Assembly (NCBI GenBank): GCA_015689705.1
Contig: WVSN01000006.1
Span: forward strand, 148,632 to 212,631
Reading direction: 5' to 3'
DNA length: 64,000 nucleotides
Source: Rhodobacterales bacterium HKCCE3408
Lineage (GTDB): Bacteria; Pseudomonadota; Alphaproteobacteria; Rhodobacterales; Rhodobacteraceae
Below the pieces are notes generated by a model. The model was given only the letters and a program-made list of their open reading frames with translations. It was not told where the DNA came from and made no database searches. Within the stretch, counting starts at the first letter, position 1. Every line of letters starts with the position of its first letter. The position numbers and the translations under genes are program-made. This document shows positions 1 to 8,478 of this stretch, piece by piece.

Positions 1-690
1 GTGGCGGTGTCGATGGCCTGTGCGGTCGCCGGTATCATCGTCGGCGTCGTCGGCCTCACTGGCCTCGGGCTGAAGTTCTCGGCCATGATGATCGCCTTCT
101 CGGGCGGCAACCTCGTGCTGGCGCTGATCCTGGTTCTGATCGCAAGCCTTATCCTTGGCATGGGCCTGCCGGTCACGGCCGCCTACATCGTGCTCATCAT
201 CCTCGTCGGCCCGGCGCTGACCGAGGAGTTCGGTATTCCGCTCCTGATCGCGCACCTCGTGGTGTTCTGGTACTCGCAGGACAGCAACGTCACGCCGCCG
301 GTGGCGCTGGCCGGATTCGCCGGCGCGGCCATCGCGGGATCGAAACCGATGGAGACGAGTCTGCAGGCGTGGAAATTCGCCAAGGGCCTCTACCTCATCC
401 CGCTCTTCATGGTGTTCAACGAGTCCATCATCCTTGGCGGACCGCTCCCGCTGGTGATCTGGAACGGCTTCATCGCGATCGTCGCGCTGGTGGGGTTCGC
501 CGCCGCGCTCGAGGGTTTCCTGTGGCGCGCCATGCCAATCTGGCAGCGCGCATTGATGGTGCCCGCCGTCATCGCCGTGTTCTGGCCGGATATCGCGATC
601 GAGGCCGCTGGCACGGCCTTCATCCTTGCGTTGCTCGGGCTCAACTGGTGGGGCAGCCGTGGCGCCGCCTCCGGCCCGCAATCCGCCTGA
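1..690 (+). CDS. TRAP transporter fused permease, C-terminal part (5' truncated)
   Basis: Only the last 229 codons are in the window. The frame is open to the left edge, so the first codon shown is not a trustworthy start. The protein is very hydrophobic, with about six membrane segments. The stretch GMGLPVTAAYIV followed by FWYSQDSNVTPPVALAGFAGAA is characteristic of the DctM-like half of TRAP permeases, particularly the 4TM/12TM fusion type in which DctQ and DctM are joined. Family role: inner-membrane, sodium-driven uptake of a carboxylate or similar solute delivered by a periplasmic binding protein, whose gene would lie upstream of the window. The substrate cannot be read from this fragment. 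The following regulator gene starts 60 bases later on the same strand. Confidence 0.85.
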   Translation: MAVSMACAVAGIIVGVVGLTGLGLKFSAMMIAFSGGNLVLALILVLIASLILGMGLPVTAAYIVLIILVGPALTEEFGIPLLIAHLVVFWYSQDSNVTPPVALAGFAGAAIAGSKPMETSLQAWKFAKGLYLIPLFMVFNESIILGGPLPLVIWNGFIAIVALVGFAAALEGFLWRAMPIWQRALMVPAVIAVFWPDIAIEAAGTAFILALLGLNWWGSRGAASGPQSA

Positions 691-750
691 TCGCGCCGCT
701 GGCCTGAGGAATCCCCGGTGCTGCCCTTCTGCGAAGCGGTGTGCTGATGT

Positions 751-2409
751 ATGCTGGCTTTCGCCATGCCCGCCGAGGTGCCGGATACGCTCGCGGCGGC
801 CCGGGATGCCTATCGCAGAGGTGACTGGGCTGACGCCACCGCTCTTTTCCTGAGCGCCGATGCCGATATCGGGTTGTCTCCAGACGATCTCGAGGACCTC
901 GTCTGGGCGGCGGGAATTTCGGCAAACGACGCCCAGATGCTTACCGCGCTCGAGCGTCTCTATGCCCATCATTCCGCAGCGGACGACCACGCCGAAAGCG
1001 CGCGGACAGCCTTCTGGAGCGGCCTGCGCAACATGATGATCGGCGAGGTCGGGCTAGGCTCGGGCTGGCTGCAACGGGCGGCAAAGCACGCCGAACAGAC
1101 CGAAGAGACGTGCGTGCAGCGCGGTTATCTGCTTCTGCCGCAGGTCTTCATGCACCGCGCGAAAGGTGCGTACGAAGACGCCGTCGCTGTCGCCGACCGC
1201 GCCCTGCAGTTTGGCGAGACCTGCGGCGATCCCGACCTCGTCGCACTGGCCGGAAGCCTGAAGGGCGGGCTGCTGTTCCGGCTCGGCCGGATCGACGAGG
1301 GGTATCTGCCCATCGACGAGACCATGCTGCTGGCCAATGGCGGGAAGCTGTCGCCGATCGTCACCGGCGTCGTCTATTGCGAGATCGTCGCCTCCTGCTG
1401 CCGCGTGCTGGAGATGGTGCGCGCCCGCGAATGGACCGCAATCCTGAACGACTGGTGCCGCCAGAACCCGCAAGCCAAGGCCTTCAACGGCGTCTGCCAG
1501 ATGCACCGCGCCGAAGTGCTTCAGCTCGAGGGCCACTGGACCGAGGCGTATTCCGAAGCCGAGCGCGCGGGTCTCGGCCTGATCGGAACGACCGAACGGA
1601 CGGCGCGGGCCAATGCGGCCTATCGGCGGGGCGAGATCCTCCGGCTGCGGGGCCGTCTGTCCGAGGCAGAGACCGAATACCGCCTCGCAGGGGAAATCGG
1701 CATCGACCCGCAGCCGGGGCTGGCGCTTCTGAAGCTGGCGGAGGGTCGCGCCGCCGAGGCCGCGTCGATGATCGAACGGGCGCTCCGGACAGCCGGGGAC
1801 ATGCCCCGCAAGGCCGCGCTTCTGCCGGCTGCAACGGATATCCGCATCGCTGCCGGCGACCTCGACGCTGCCGGGGCCGCCTGCGCCGAAATGGAGGACA
1901 TCGCCCGGCATTACGGGACCGAAGTGCTGATGCGGGTGGCCGACCAGGGCGCCGGCCGGCTTGCCTCGGCCCGGGGCGATCATGTCGCGGGGATCGAGGC
2001 GCTGACCCGTGCGCGCCGCTACTGGTCGGATTTCGGTGCGCCGTATCTGGAGGGCTGCCTTCGCCTCGACATCGCGCGCGCGCTCATCGAACTGGGCGAC
2101 ACGGAAAGCGCGCGGATCGAACTGGAAGCGGCCGAAAAGACCCTGGCCGACCTCGGCGCCGATCCGGACCTGGCAGGTGCACGGGCCGCGCTGTCGGAGC
2201 TGACCGCGCCACGGGGCGGCGGTCTGACGCATCGCGAACGCGAGGTGCTGCGCATGATGGCGGAGGGCGGAACCAATCCGCAGATCGCCGCCGAGCTCCG
2301 ACTGAGCCCGAAGACGGTGAACCGGCATGTCGAAAACATCTTCGGCAAGCTCGGAGTCGGATCGCGCGCCGCCGCGGTCGCGGTCGCACTGAAATCGGGC
2401 GACATCTGA
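751..2409 (+). CDS. LuxR-family transcriptional regulator with TPR-like body
   Basis: A 552-residue cytoplasmic regulator. Residues 489-552 form a LuxR/NarL-type helix-turn-helix, recognisable from LTHREREVLRMMAEG, NPQIAAEL, SPKTVNRHVENIFGKLGV. The preceding 480 residues are alanine-rich alpha-helical repeats resembling TPR units, with no response-regulator receiver domain and no MalT/STAND Walker A motif visible. It is therefore not a typical two-component regulator, and its signal is unknown. An alternative start five codons downstream (ATG at 766) is equally possible; neither has a strong ribosome-binding site. The next gene is a flavin monooxygenase on the same strand, and a perfect inverted repeat lies between them, so regulation of that neighbour is a reasonable inference. 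Confidence 0.85.
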   Translation: MLAFAMPAEVPDTLAAARDAYRRGDWADATALFLSADADIGLSPDDLEDLVWAAGISANDAQMLTALERLYAHHSAADDHAESARTAFWSGLRNMMIGEVGLGSGWLQRAAKHAEQTEETCVQRGYLLLPQVFMHRAKGAYEDAVAVADRALQFGETCGDPDLVALAGSLKGGLLFRLGRIDEGYLPIDETMLLANGGKLSPIVTGVVYCEIVASCCRVLEMVRAREWTAILNDWCRQNPQAKAFNGVCQMHRAEVLQLEGHWTEAYSEAERAGLGLIGTTERTARANAAYRRGEILRLRGRLSEAETEYRLAGEIGIDPQPGLALLKLAEGRAAEAASMIERALRTAGDMPRKAALLPAATDIRIAAGDLDAAGAACAEMEDIARHYGTEVLMRVADQGAGRLASARGDHVAGIEALTRARRYWSDFGAPYLEGCLRLDIARALIELGDTESARIELEAAEKTLADLGADPDLAGARAALSELTAPRGGGLTHREREVLRMMAEGGTNPQIAAELRLSPKTVNRHVENIFGKLGVGSRAAAVAVALKSGDI

Positions 2410-2417
2410 CTTCCGTC

Positions 2418-2435
2418 ATGGGTCGAATGACCCAT
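2418..2435. promoter_or_regulatory. Perfect inverted repeat, candidate LuxR-type operator
   Basis: ATGGGTC, four bases GAAT, then GACCCAT: a perfect 7-bp inverted repeat starting 9 bases after the LuxR stop codon and about 93 bases before the monooxygenase start. Dyads of this size and spacing fit NarL/LuxR-type dimers. A weak terminator is the alternative, but the stem is short and no T-run follows. Confidence 0.45.
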
Positions 2436-2527
2436 AGAGGTTTTCCGGCGACATGGGGTCTTCTCACGATGAAGGGGTCCCGGCGCGGTCCTACGCTCGT
2501 CCTCGACACCAATCGAGGAGAGACGCA

Positions 2528-3751
2528 ATGCAATCCGACACGCTTCCCCGGTCCCGGTCCGGCCGCGATCCCGCAGACCTCGTCGAGGCGGGCAACCTGA
2601 TCCGAACGGGGGCTGACGCCTTCGATGGGACGGATACGACCGTCTCTGCCAGTAGCGGGCCGGAACGGGTGCCGGTCGCCGTGATCGGCGCCGGTCAGGC
2701 CGGCCTTTCAGTCAGCTACCATCTGAAACAGCACAGGATCGAACACGTGGTTCTCGACGCGGCCGAGCGCATCGGGGACGTCTGGCGCAACCGGTGGGAC
2801 TCCCTGAAACTCTTCACTCCGGCGAAGTTTGACGGGCTCGACGGCTATCCCTTCCCCGCGCACCGCGACACATTCCCGACGAAGGACCAGATGGCCGACT
2901 ATCTCGAGGCCTATGCGGCGAAGTTCCGGCTTCCGGTCAGAGTGGCGACGCCGGTCGTCAGGCTCAGCCGTTCCGGCGCGGGCTACCGGATCGAAACCAC
3001 GCAGGGCACGATCGAAGCCGGGTCCGTCGTTGTCGCGGCGGCCGGCTACCAGGCGCCGAGGATTCCGGATTTCGCGACCGGACTGGACGACGAGATCGTC
3101 CAGCTCCACAGCCGGGCATACCGCAATCCCTCCCAGATCCCGGACGGCCCCGTTTTGCTTGTCGGGGCCGGCAATTCCGGGGCGGAGATCGCCATGGACC
3201 TCGCCAAGACACACGAGGTCTGGCTGGCAGGGCGACCGGTCGGGCACATTCCGTTCGACATCGCCGGGTTCATGGGGCGGAAGCTTCTGGTCCGGGTCGT
3301 CGTCCGGGGCATGTTCCACCACCTGCTGACGATGCGGACGCCGCCGGGCCGCAAGTTCCGCGCCAAGATGCAGAACCGCGGAATGCCGCTGATCCGGACA
3401 CGGCCCGGCCAGCTCGAGCGTGCCGGGGTGAAACGCATCGGCCGGATCACCGGGTTGCAGGGCGGCCTGCCAGTGGCCGAGGACGGCAAGCGCATCGATT
3501 GCCGCACCGTCGTCTGGTGCACCGGATATCACCCCGGTTTCGACTGGATCGACCTGCCGGTTCTCGGCAGCGGCGGACATCCCCGGCACCGGTTCGGCAA
3601 GGCCACCGATATCGACGGGGTCTATTTCATGGGCCTGCATTTCCAGTACGCCGTCTCCTCGACCATGGTGTCTGGTGTCGGTCGGGACGCGCGCCGCATT
3701 GCCGGCTGGATCGCAGCCGATCAGCGGGTCCGGTCCTCCGCTTCGGGTTGA
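2528..3751 (+). CDS. Flavin-containing monooxygenase-like NAD(P)/FAD oxidoreductase
   Basis: A 407-residue soluble flavoprotein. The ATG at 2528 is chosen because GAGGAGAG lies about 7 bases upstream; the frame also opens further upstream at 2453. After a 48-residue disordered leader come a Rossmann FAD motif (VIGAGQAGLS, about residues 53-62), a WRNRWDSLKLFTP segment typical of the YUCCA/CzcO-like monooxygenase group, and a second dinucleotide motif VGAGNSGAEIAMDLA near residue 213 for NADPH. A late WCTGY element and a C-terminal GVYFMGLHFQ segment match FAD-dependent N- or Baeyer-Villiger-type oxidases. The substrate is unknown. Context suggests control by the upstream LuxR-type protein. 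Confidence 0.85.
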   Translation: MQSDTLPRSRSGRDPADLVEAGNLIRTGADAFDGTDTTVSASSGPERVPVAVIGAGQAGLSVSYHLKQHRIEHVVLDAAERIGDVWRNRWDSLKLFTPAKFDGLDGYPFPAHRDTFPTKDQMADYLEAYAAKFRLPVRVATPVVRLSRSGAGYRIETTQGTIEAGSVVVAAAGYQAPRIPDFATGLDDEIVQLHSRAYRNPSQIPDGPVLLVGAGNSGAEIAMDLAKTHEVWLAGRPVGHIPFDIAGFMGRKLLVRVVVRGMFHHLLTMRTPPGRKFRAKMQNRGMPLIRTRPGQLERAGVKRIGRITGLQGGLPVAEDGKRIDCRTVVWCTGYHPGFDWIDLPVLGSGGHPRHRFGKATDIDGVYFMGLHFQYAVSSTMVSGVGRDARRIAGWIAADQRVRSSASG

Positions 3752-3807
3752 GCGGCTCTGACCGAGGCCGCGGCCGGGACCCGGAACACAACCGTTACGG
3801 CCAGACC

Positions 3808-3833
3808 TGCGCAATCTGGATAAATGGTGCGCT
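3808..3833. promoter_or_regulatory. Candidate AraC operator, copy 1 (two TGCGC half-sites 20 bp apart)
   Basis: TGCGCA at 3808 and TGCGCT at 3828 form direct half-sites exactly 20 bp apart, roughly two helical turns, followed by TTTGCGGC. The 355-base gap from 3752 to 4106 ahead of the outer-membrane protein gene contains this element and otherwise nothing recognisable. The arrangement matches a second site at 5848-5873; the two 35-base blocks are identical at about two thirds of positions. Direct half-sites about 20 bp apart are typical of AraC-family operators. Confidence 0.5.
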
Positions 3834-4106
3834 TTGCGGCTTTCCCGGTATCCGGCCCGATCCTAACACTCAGCCCGAGTAACGAGTGAACAGATTGCCG
3901 GCTTGGCTGGAACTTGAAGGTGCAAGGCGATGCCGGACCGCCGCGGATCCTGATAAAACTGGCCCGCTTTTGCCCAGGTCCCCAAACGAGGCAACGGCGG
4001 TGCAGAGGGTCCGCGGTATTTCGGTATGGCGGATTGTCCGGGTGGTGCCATGGCGACCCGTGACAGGAAACCAGCGCCTGAACGAATGATTTTGAGGAGA
4101 AAACAG

Positions 4107-4724
4107 ATGAGCAGAATGGCACTCGCCGCCGCCCTTTCCATCGCCGCCGCACCCGCGCTGGCCGGAGGGCTCGACACCCCTGCCCCGACGCCTGTCGTCG
4201 TCGCACCGGCCGCCGCGCCTGTGACCGACTGGTCCGGCGCCTATGTCGGTCTGCAGTACGACACGATTGCCGACGGTTTTCTCGACAACGGTGTCGCCGG
4301 CTCTTTCACCGTAGAAGGCCAAGTCTACGGCATATTCGGAGGATACCGGTTCGATTTTGGCCAGTTGGTGGTCGGCGGCGAAGTCGATTACATGATGGGC
4401 GACGGCGACATCACCGCCGGCGCTGCGGTAACGGCCGTCGATTACGACCGGCTCCTGCGCGTCGGCATCGAAGGCGGTTTCGATCTTGGCCGGGCGCTCG
4501 TCTACGGGACCGCGGGCTATGCCGATATCGACATTTCCGCCGGAGCGGGCTCGCTGGACAGCAGCGGATACTTCTACGGCCTTGGCGTCGACATACTTGC
4601 GACCGACCGGGTCGTGATCGGTGTCGAGGCGCTGCGTCACCAGTTCGACGATTTCGACGGCCCTGCCGCCGGTGCGGAGCTCGAGGTGACGACGGTCGGC
4701 GTAAACGTCGGCTTCCGGTTCTGA
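4107..4724 (+). CDS. Outer-membrane beta-barrel protein (OmpA/opacity-like)
   Basis: A 205-residue secreted protein. The start at 4107 is set by GAGGAG at 4094-4099 and by an immediate signal peptide (MSRMALAAALSIAAAPALA, cleavage after residue 19 or so). The mature protein has a proline-rich linker, then DWSGAYVGLQYD, glycine-rich alternating strands and a terminal aromatic residue (NVGFRF), the standard pattern of a small eight-stranded outer-membrane barrel (OMP_b-brl family). Its role is probably structural or porin-like; no substrate can be assigned. It lies upstream of an AraC regulator and downstream of a candidate AraC operator. Confidence 0.85.
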   Translation: MSRMALAAALSIAAAPALAGGLDTPAPTPVVVAPAAAPVTDWSGAYVGLQYDTIADGFLDNGVAGSFTVEGQVYGIFGGYRFDFGQLVVGGEVDYMMGDGDITAGAAVTAVDYDRLLRVGIEGGFDLGRALVYGTAGYADIDISAGAGSLDSSGYFYGLGVDILATDRVVIGVEALRHQFDDFDGPAAGAELEVTTVGVNVGFRF

Positions 4725-4769
4725 CCGGAAAGCGACGGCCCGTCACGCGGCCTGATCCGACAACTGCAC

Positions 4770-4790
4770 GCCCGTCGCAAAGCGGCGGGC
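4770..4790 (+). terminator. Terminator-like hairpin after the barrel gene
   Basis: GCCCGTCGC, loop AAA, GCGGCGGGC gives a 9-bp stem with one G-U pair, 46 bases after the stop codon. No T-run follows, so termination is plausible but not certain. Confidence 0.4.
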
Positions 4791-4884
4791 GTATGTTCGA
4801 TGTGACCGGTCGCATGTTCATGCTATCTTTCGGTTAGCTTCGGCCTCACATGAATTCTCAGGTTCAGATTTCGGCATTCGGCCC

Positions 4885-5826
4885 ATGGGCAAGTTCACAC
4901 TGATCGGACGGTACGGGCAGAACAGCTGCGGCTCGAAGCATCCGCTTTTCTCCAGTCAAAGCCCACTCCGGCTGCACGACAACGCGGGCGGTCGGGCCGA
5001 AGTGTCACGCGCGCTGCTCGGCGAGATGGCGGTCGGGCGCGTCTCCTCCAGCGGCCATGACGTTACCGTCCGGGAAAGCGTCCACCCCACGATTCTCGTG
5101 CCACGCTACGGGACGGTCAGGACGGAAATCGACGGCCGGTCTGTCGCGGCAGAGAACGGACAGGGGCTCGTGCTCGGCCGCGGTCGGCGCGACACACGGG
5201 TCGAGCCAGACTCCGAGGGCCGATTCCTCGCCTACGTTTTTCTTCTGCCCTCGGACTCCTTCGACGCCCTTCCGCTCGTCGAAAGCCGTCGCGGCGTGAT
5301 ACTGGAGTCCGGCCGGTCCGGGAACGTGCGCCAGGCGCTTGCGCTGTCCCGGATGCTCGCCGATCAGCTCGAGGACGGGTCCTCGCTGCTCGATCGCCCC
5401 GGCGCCTCGCGAAGCTGGTTCGAGCTTCTGTCCTCCGCCCTGTCGGACGGAGCGCGCGAGATGGCGGACGAGCTGCAGGATCTCCGCGTCGACGGCACCG
5501 CCGCGCAGATCCACGTGCGACGGGCCGAGGAATTCATGACCGCCCATTTCGACGAGGTGTTCACCACGTCCGATGTGGCGCGGGTGCTCGGCATCTCGAT
5601 CCGCACGCTGGAGACTGCATTCCGGCAGGTCCGCGACGAATCCCCCGCCCGGATCCTCAACCGGATCCGGCTGAACGCGGCGCGACGGGCCCTGCTGTCG
5701 CCCGATGGCCCGGCCACTGTGACCGAGGTCTGCATGGAGTGCGGCTTCGGCCATCAGGGCCGCTTCAGCGCCGCCTACCGCGCCGCTTTCGGCGAACTCC
5801 CCTCGACGACCATCAAGCGCCGGTAG
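4885..5826 (+). CDS. AraC-family transcriptional regulator
   Basis: A 313-residue regulator. The N-terminal 190 residues resemble the AraC_binding_2 sensor fold (PRYGTVRTEIDGR segment). Residues about 212-313 form the double helix-turn-helix AraC DNA-binding domain: RAEEFMTAHFDEVFTTSDVARVLGISIRTLETAFR for the first helix-turn-helix, and a second with VTEVCMECGFGHQGRFSAAYRAAFGELPS, the AraC signature. Both flanking intergenic regions (upstream of the barrel gene and of the small membrane protein gene) carry the same 20-bp-spaced TGCGC direct repeat, so these two genes are the best candidate targets. The start codon has no clear Shine-Dalgarno sequence and could be shifted. Confidence 0.9.
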   Translation: MGKFTLIGRYGQNSCGSKHPLFSSQSPLRLHDNAGGRAEVSRALLGEMAVGRVSSSGHDVTVRESVHPTILVPRYGTVRTEIDGRSVAAENGQGLVLGRGRRDTRVEPDSEGRFLAYVFLLPSDSFDALPLVESRRGVILESGRSGNVRQALALSRMLADQLEDGSSLLDRPGASRSWFELLSSALSDGAREMADELQDLRVDGTAAQIHVRRAEEFMTAHFDEVFTTSDVARVLGISIRTLETAFRQVRDESPARILNRIRLNAARRALLSPDGPATVTEVCMECGFGHQGRFSAAYRAAFGELPSTTIKRR

Positions 5827-5847
5827 GCCGCACCAGCCGGAACGGCC

Positions 5848-5873
5848 TGCGCAAATCGGACAATCACTGCGCA
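5848..5873. promoter_or_regulatory. Candidate AraC operator, copy 2
   Basis: TGCGCA at 5848 and again at 5868, period 20, followed by TAGCGGC. It lies 22 bases after the AraC stop codon and about 104 bases before the next gene start. It matches the element at 3808-3833 in half-site, spacing and flanking GCGGC. Confidence 0.5.
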
Positions 5874-5976
5874 TAGCGGCTTGCGAGACATCCCCGCCAA
5901 TCGCGAAAGATTATTTCAACGTGCTTTCCCGTCCGTCCGTTCGGGGAAAGCGCGGGGCGATCGGGGGAGGATCAAA

Positions 5977-6336
5977 ATGAAGCCAATTCTGTCAGCGCGC
6001 CTGCCAGCCATCGCGGCGCTTGCCGCTCTGCCGACGGCGGCATTCTCTCAGGATGCCGCGCAAGCCGTCGGAGCCGGCGTCGGCCTGGTGATCGGACTTC
6101 TCATCGCCATCGTCGTCGGCGCCGTGGTCGGCTGGATTGCCAGCCTGATCGTCGGCGGATCCGGCGGCAGCTTCTGGGTCGACGTCCTGGTCGGGATCGG
6201 AGGGTCGCTGATCGCCAGCTACCTCTTCCCGGCGATCGGCATCCCTCTTGGCGGTGGCGCGATCGGCGCCTTCATCGCCGCCGTGATCGGGGCCGTGATC
6301 CTTCTGCTCATCATTCGACTGGTCCGGCGCGCCTGA
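5977..6336 (+). CDS. Small glycine-rich membrane protein, GlsB/YeaQ/YmgE-like
   Basis: A 119-residue protein. The start at 5977 follows GGGGGAGG at 5963-5970. A signal-peptide-like N-terminus (ending AAFSQ) precedes three hydrophobic glycine-rich segments (GAGVGLVIGLLIAIVVGAVVGW; VLVGIGGSLIASYLFP; GAFIAAVIGAVILLLIIRLV), the layout of the transglycosylase-associated GlsB/YeaQ/YmgE family of stress-related inner-membrane proteins. The signal peptide is unusual for that family, so assignment is by resemblance only. A candidate AraC operator precedes it, and the secreted SH3 protein gene follows 35 bases downstream. Confidence 0.65.
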   Translation: MKPILSARLPAIAALAALPTAAFSQDAAQAVGAGVGLVIGLLIAIVVGAVVGWIASLIVGGSGGSFWVDVLVGIGGSLIASYLFPAIGIPLGGGAIGAFIAAVIGAVILLLIIRLVRRA

Positions 6337-6371
6337 CCCTCACTGCCCACGCCCCCGCCTATTCAGGAGAC

Positions 6372-8435
6372 ATGGACATGCAAGACCGAAGCCCGTTGGG
6401 CCTGATCTGCCGACTCGCCCTCGCCGCGCTGTGCGCCACAGTCCTCGTGACGAGCGCATCCGCCCAGTCGGGCCTGCGTCGCGAACATGTCGAAATGGCG
6501 GGCTGGACCGGCAGCGTGATCGACGGTGTGGTCGAGGGCCGGGATACCGTCCTCTACGAGATCGCCGCGGCTGCGGGCGATCAGCTCACCGTGCGCCTGC
6601 ATTCGCCCAACACGGCCGCCTATTTCAACGTCTACGCTCCGGGCCGGGGCCCCGGGGAAGAGGCGCTTGCCGTGGGCAGCCTGACCTCCGAGATGATGCC
6701 GGAGCTCAACGAGTTCGTGGCGACAGTGCCGGCCGCCGGAACCTACACGGTTTCCGTCTACCTGTTCCGGGCCGCCGCCCGCGCGGGCGAGGTCGCACCC
6801 TATTCGATCGAGATCGACCTGCTGTCGCCGTCGGACGACGCGGATTCGGCAGCACCGCTCGTTTTCCAGGTGCGGACCCGCTCTCCCGAGGGGCATCTGA
6901 ACGTTCACACTGACCCATCGACGGACGCGCCGCGCATCGGTCGCTATCCCAACGGCACCATTCTCCGCGATATCGGCGGCTGCCGCCCCGGCGACGGTCG
7001 CGACTGGTGCGAGGTCATGGCTGAAGGCGGCGGACTGGCGGGCTACGTGGCCCGCGAGTTCCTCGCCCCGGTCTTCCGCCGGGCCGGAACGCCCACGGCG
7101 CCCGTCCGCTCCTCCTCGGGGCTGCCGGCGCACCCGCCGTCGCCGACGATCCCGCCTGCCGTTTCGGCGGCTTCGGATCACTTCCACGTGCACCTCGACA
7201 ATCCGCAGGGACATCTGGGGGTTCATGCCGGACCGTCCGTGCACACCGTTCGCGTCGGACGCCTGACCGACGGGTCCGACCTTCGCAACATCGGCGGCTG
7301 CGTCCGGAACGAAGGCCGGACATGGTGCGACGTGATGCAAGCGGGCGGAGGCGTTTCGGGGTGGGTCGCGGCTGAATACCTGCGGGACGGGTACGCGCCC
7401 GCGGCCCATGTCACGGCGCCGGCCGCGGCACCGATGGCGGACTTCGCCGACGGTCTGTCGGGCGGGCCGGACTACTGGCGGGTCAGCGTGAACCGCAGCG
7501 GCAGCTCGCTCCGCATGCACAGCCAGCCTTCGACCGACGCGCCGATCGTCTCGCGTCTTCCGGATGGCAGCACGCTGAGGAACGCAGGCGGGTGCCGGAT
7601 GAGCGATGGCGAACGGTGGTGCTTCGTCAGCTCGGTCTCGGGTCACGCAACCGGATGGGTCGCCGGTGAGTTCCTCGTCGAAGGGTCAGCGCCCGGCATC
7701 GCGCGACATATCCCGGCGCCACCGGTGGCATCGCCTGCCCCGCTTGAAGCGCCGACGACAGCCGCCGCCTCGGGCCCGCAATACGACGCGAGCGGGACAC
7801 TTGCCTGCGTGCGCGACCGCGATGCGGCCGAGGCCCAGTGCAGCTACGGTGCCGTCCACGAAGGCAGCGGCAATGGATATGTCCTGATCAACTGGCCCGA
7901 CGGCGGCAGCCGCGCCATCTCCTTCGAGGGCGGCATGCCGGTCTATTTCGATCAGTCGCAGGCCGACGGCGATGCCGAGATGACCGTGACCCGCTCGGGC
8001 GACGATTTCGTCGTCTTCATCGGCGAGTCCCGGTTCGTCATTCCTGCCGGTCTCTTCGCTGCGTCAGCCGCCGGGACGGCGACCCAACTGCCTCTGGTCC
8101 CGCCGCCGGCCGGACCGGATGATGACGCACTGGTCGCCGGTACGGAGTTCAACGCGACGGGACAGGTGTCCTGCATCCGCGACCAGGACGCGGCCGAAGC
8201 CATGTGCGACGCCGGTGTCACCCGCGACGGCGATGGCTCGGGCTTCGTCACGATTTTCTGGCCCGACGGCGGCAGCCGCGTCCTGTTCTTCGAGGACGGC
8301 ACGCCGGTCTACTATGACGAGTCCGAGGCCGATGACGGCGCGGAGATGACGGTGACGCAGGTGTCGGACACCTTCGTCGTCTTCGTCGGTGCCGCTCGGT
8401 TCGTCATTCCCGAATTCTTCCTGACGGGTGGCTGA
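6372..8435 (+). CDS. Secreted protein with three SH3-like domains and a duplicated C-terminal domain
   Basis: A 687-residue exported protein with a signal peptide ending about residue 31 (SASAQ). Residues 36-150 resemble a pre-peptidase-type beta-sandwich. Three bacterial SH3 domains follow at about 165-233, 271-338 and 369-436, each with the pattern LxVHxxPSTxAPxxxRxPxGxxLRxxGGC and a second Cys in a WC pair, which suggests a conserved disulfide in each. A proline-rich linker leads to two copies (about 471-563 and 591-684) of a domain starting CxRDxDAAEAxC and containing NWPDGGSR/FWPDGGSR and FVVFxGxxRFVIP. SH3b domains usually bind peptidoglycan or protein ligands, but no enzyme domain is present. 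The true function is unknown; a cell-wall or envelope adaptor is the inference. Confidence 0.8.
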   Translation: MDMQDRSPLGLICRLALAALCATVLVTSASAQSGLRREHVEMAGWTGSVIDGVVEGRDTVLYEIAAAAGDQLTVRLHSPNTAAYFNVYAPGRGPGEEALAVGSLTSEMMPELNEFVATVPAAGTYTVSVYLFRAAARAGEVAPYSIEIDLLSPSDDADSAAPLVFQVRTRSPEGHLNVHTDPSTDAPRIGRYPNGTILRDIGGCRPGDGRDWCEVMAEGGGLAGYVAREFLAPVFRRAGTPTAPVRSSSGLPAHPPSPTIPPAVSAASDHFHVHLDNPQGHLGVHAGPSVHTVRVGRLTDGSDLRNIGGCVRNEGRTWCDVMQAGGGVSGWVAAEYLRDGYAPAAHVTAPAAAPMADFADGLSGGPDYWRVSVNRSGSSLRMHSQPSTDAPIVSRLPDGSTLRNAGGCRMSDGERWCFVSSVSGHATGWVAGEFLVEGSAPGIARHIPAPPVASPAPLEAPTTAAASGPQYDASGTLACVRDRDAAEAQCSYGAVHEGSGNGYVLINWPDGGSRAISFEGGMPVYFDQSQADGDAEMTVTRSGDDFVVFIGESRFVIPAGLFAASAAGTATQLPLVPPPAGPDDDALVAGTEFNATGQVSCIRDQDAAEAMCDAGVTRDGDGSGFVTIFWPDGGSRVLFFEDGTPVYYDESEADDGAEMTVTQVSDTFVVFVGAARFVIPEFFLTGG

Positions 8436-8478
8436 TCCCTGCCGCCAACCGCCACAACTGCTACAGGAGTTGCCCAGT

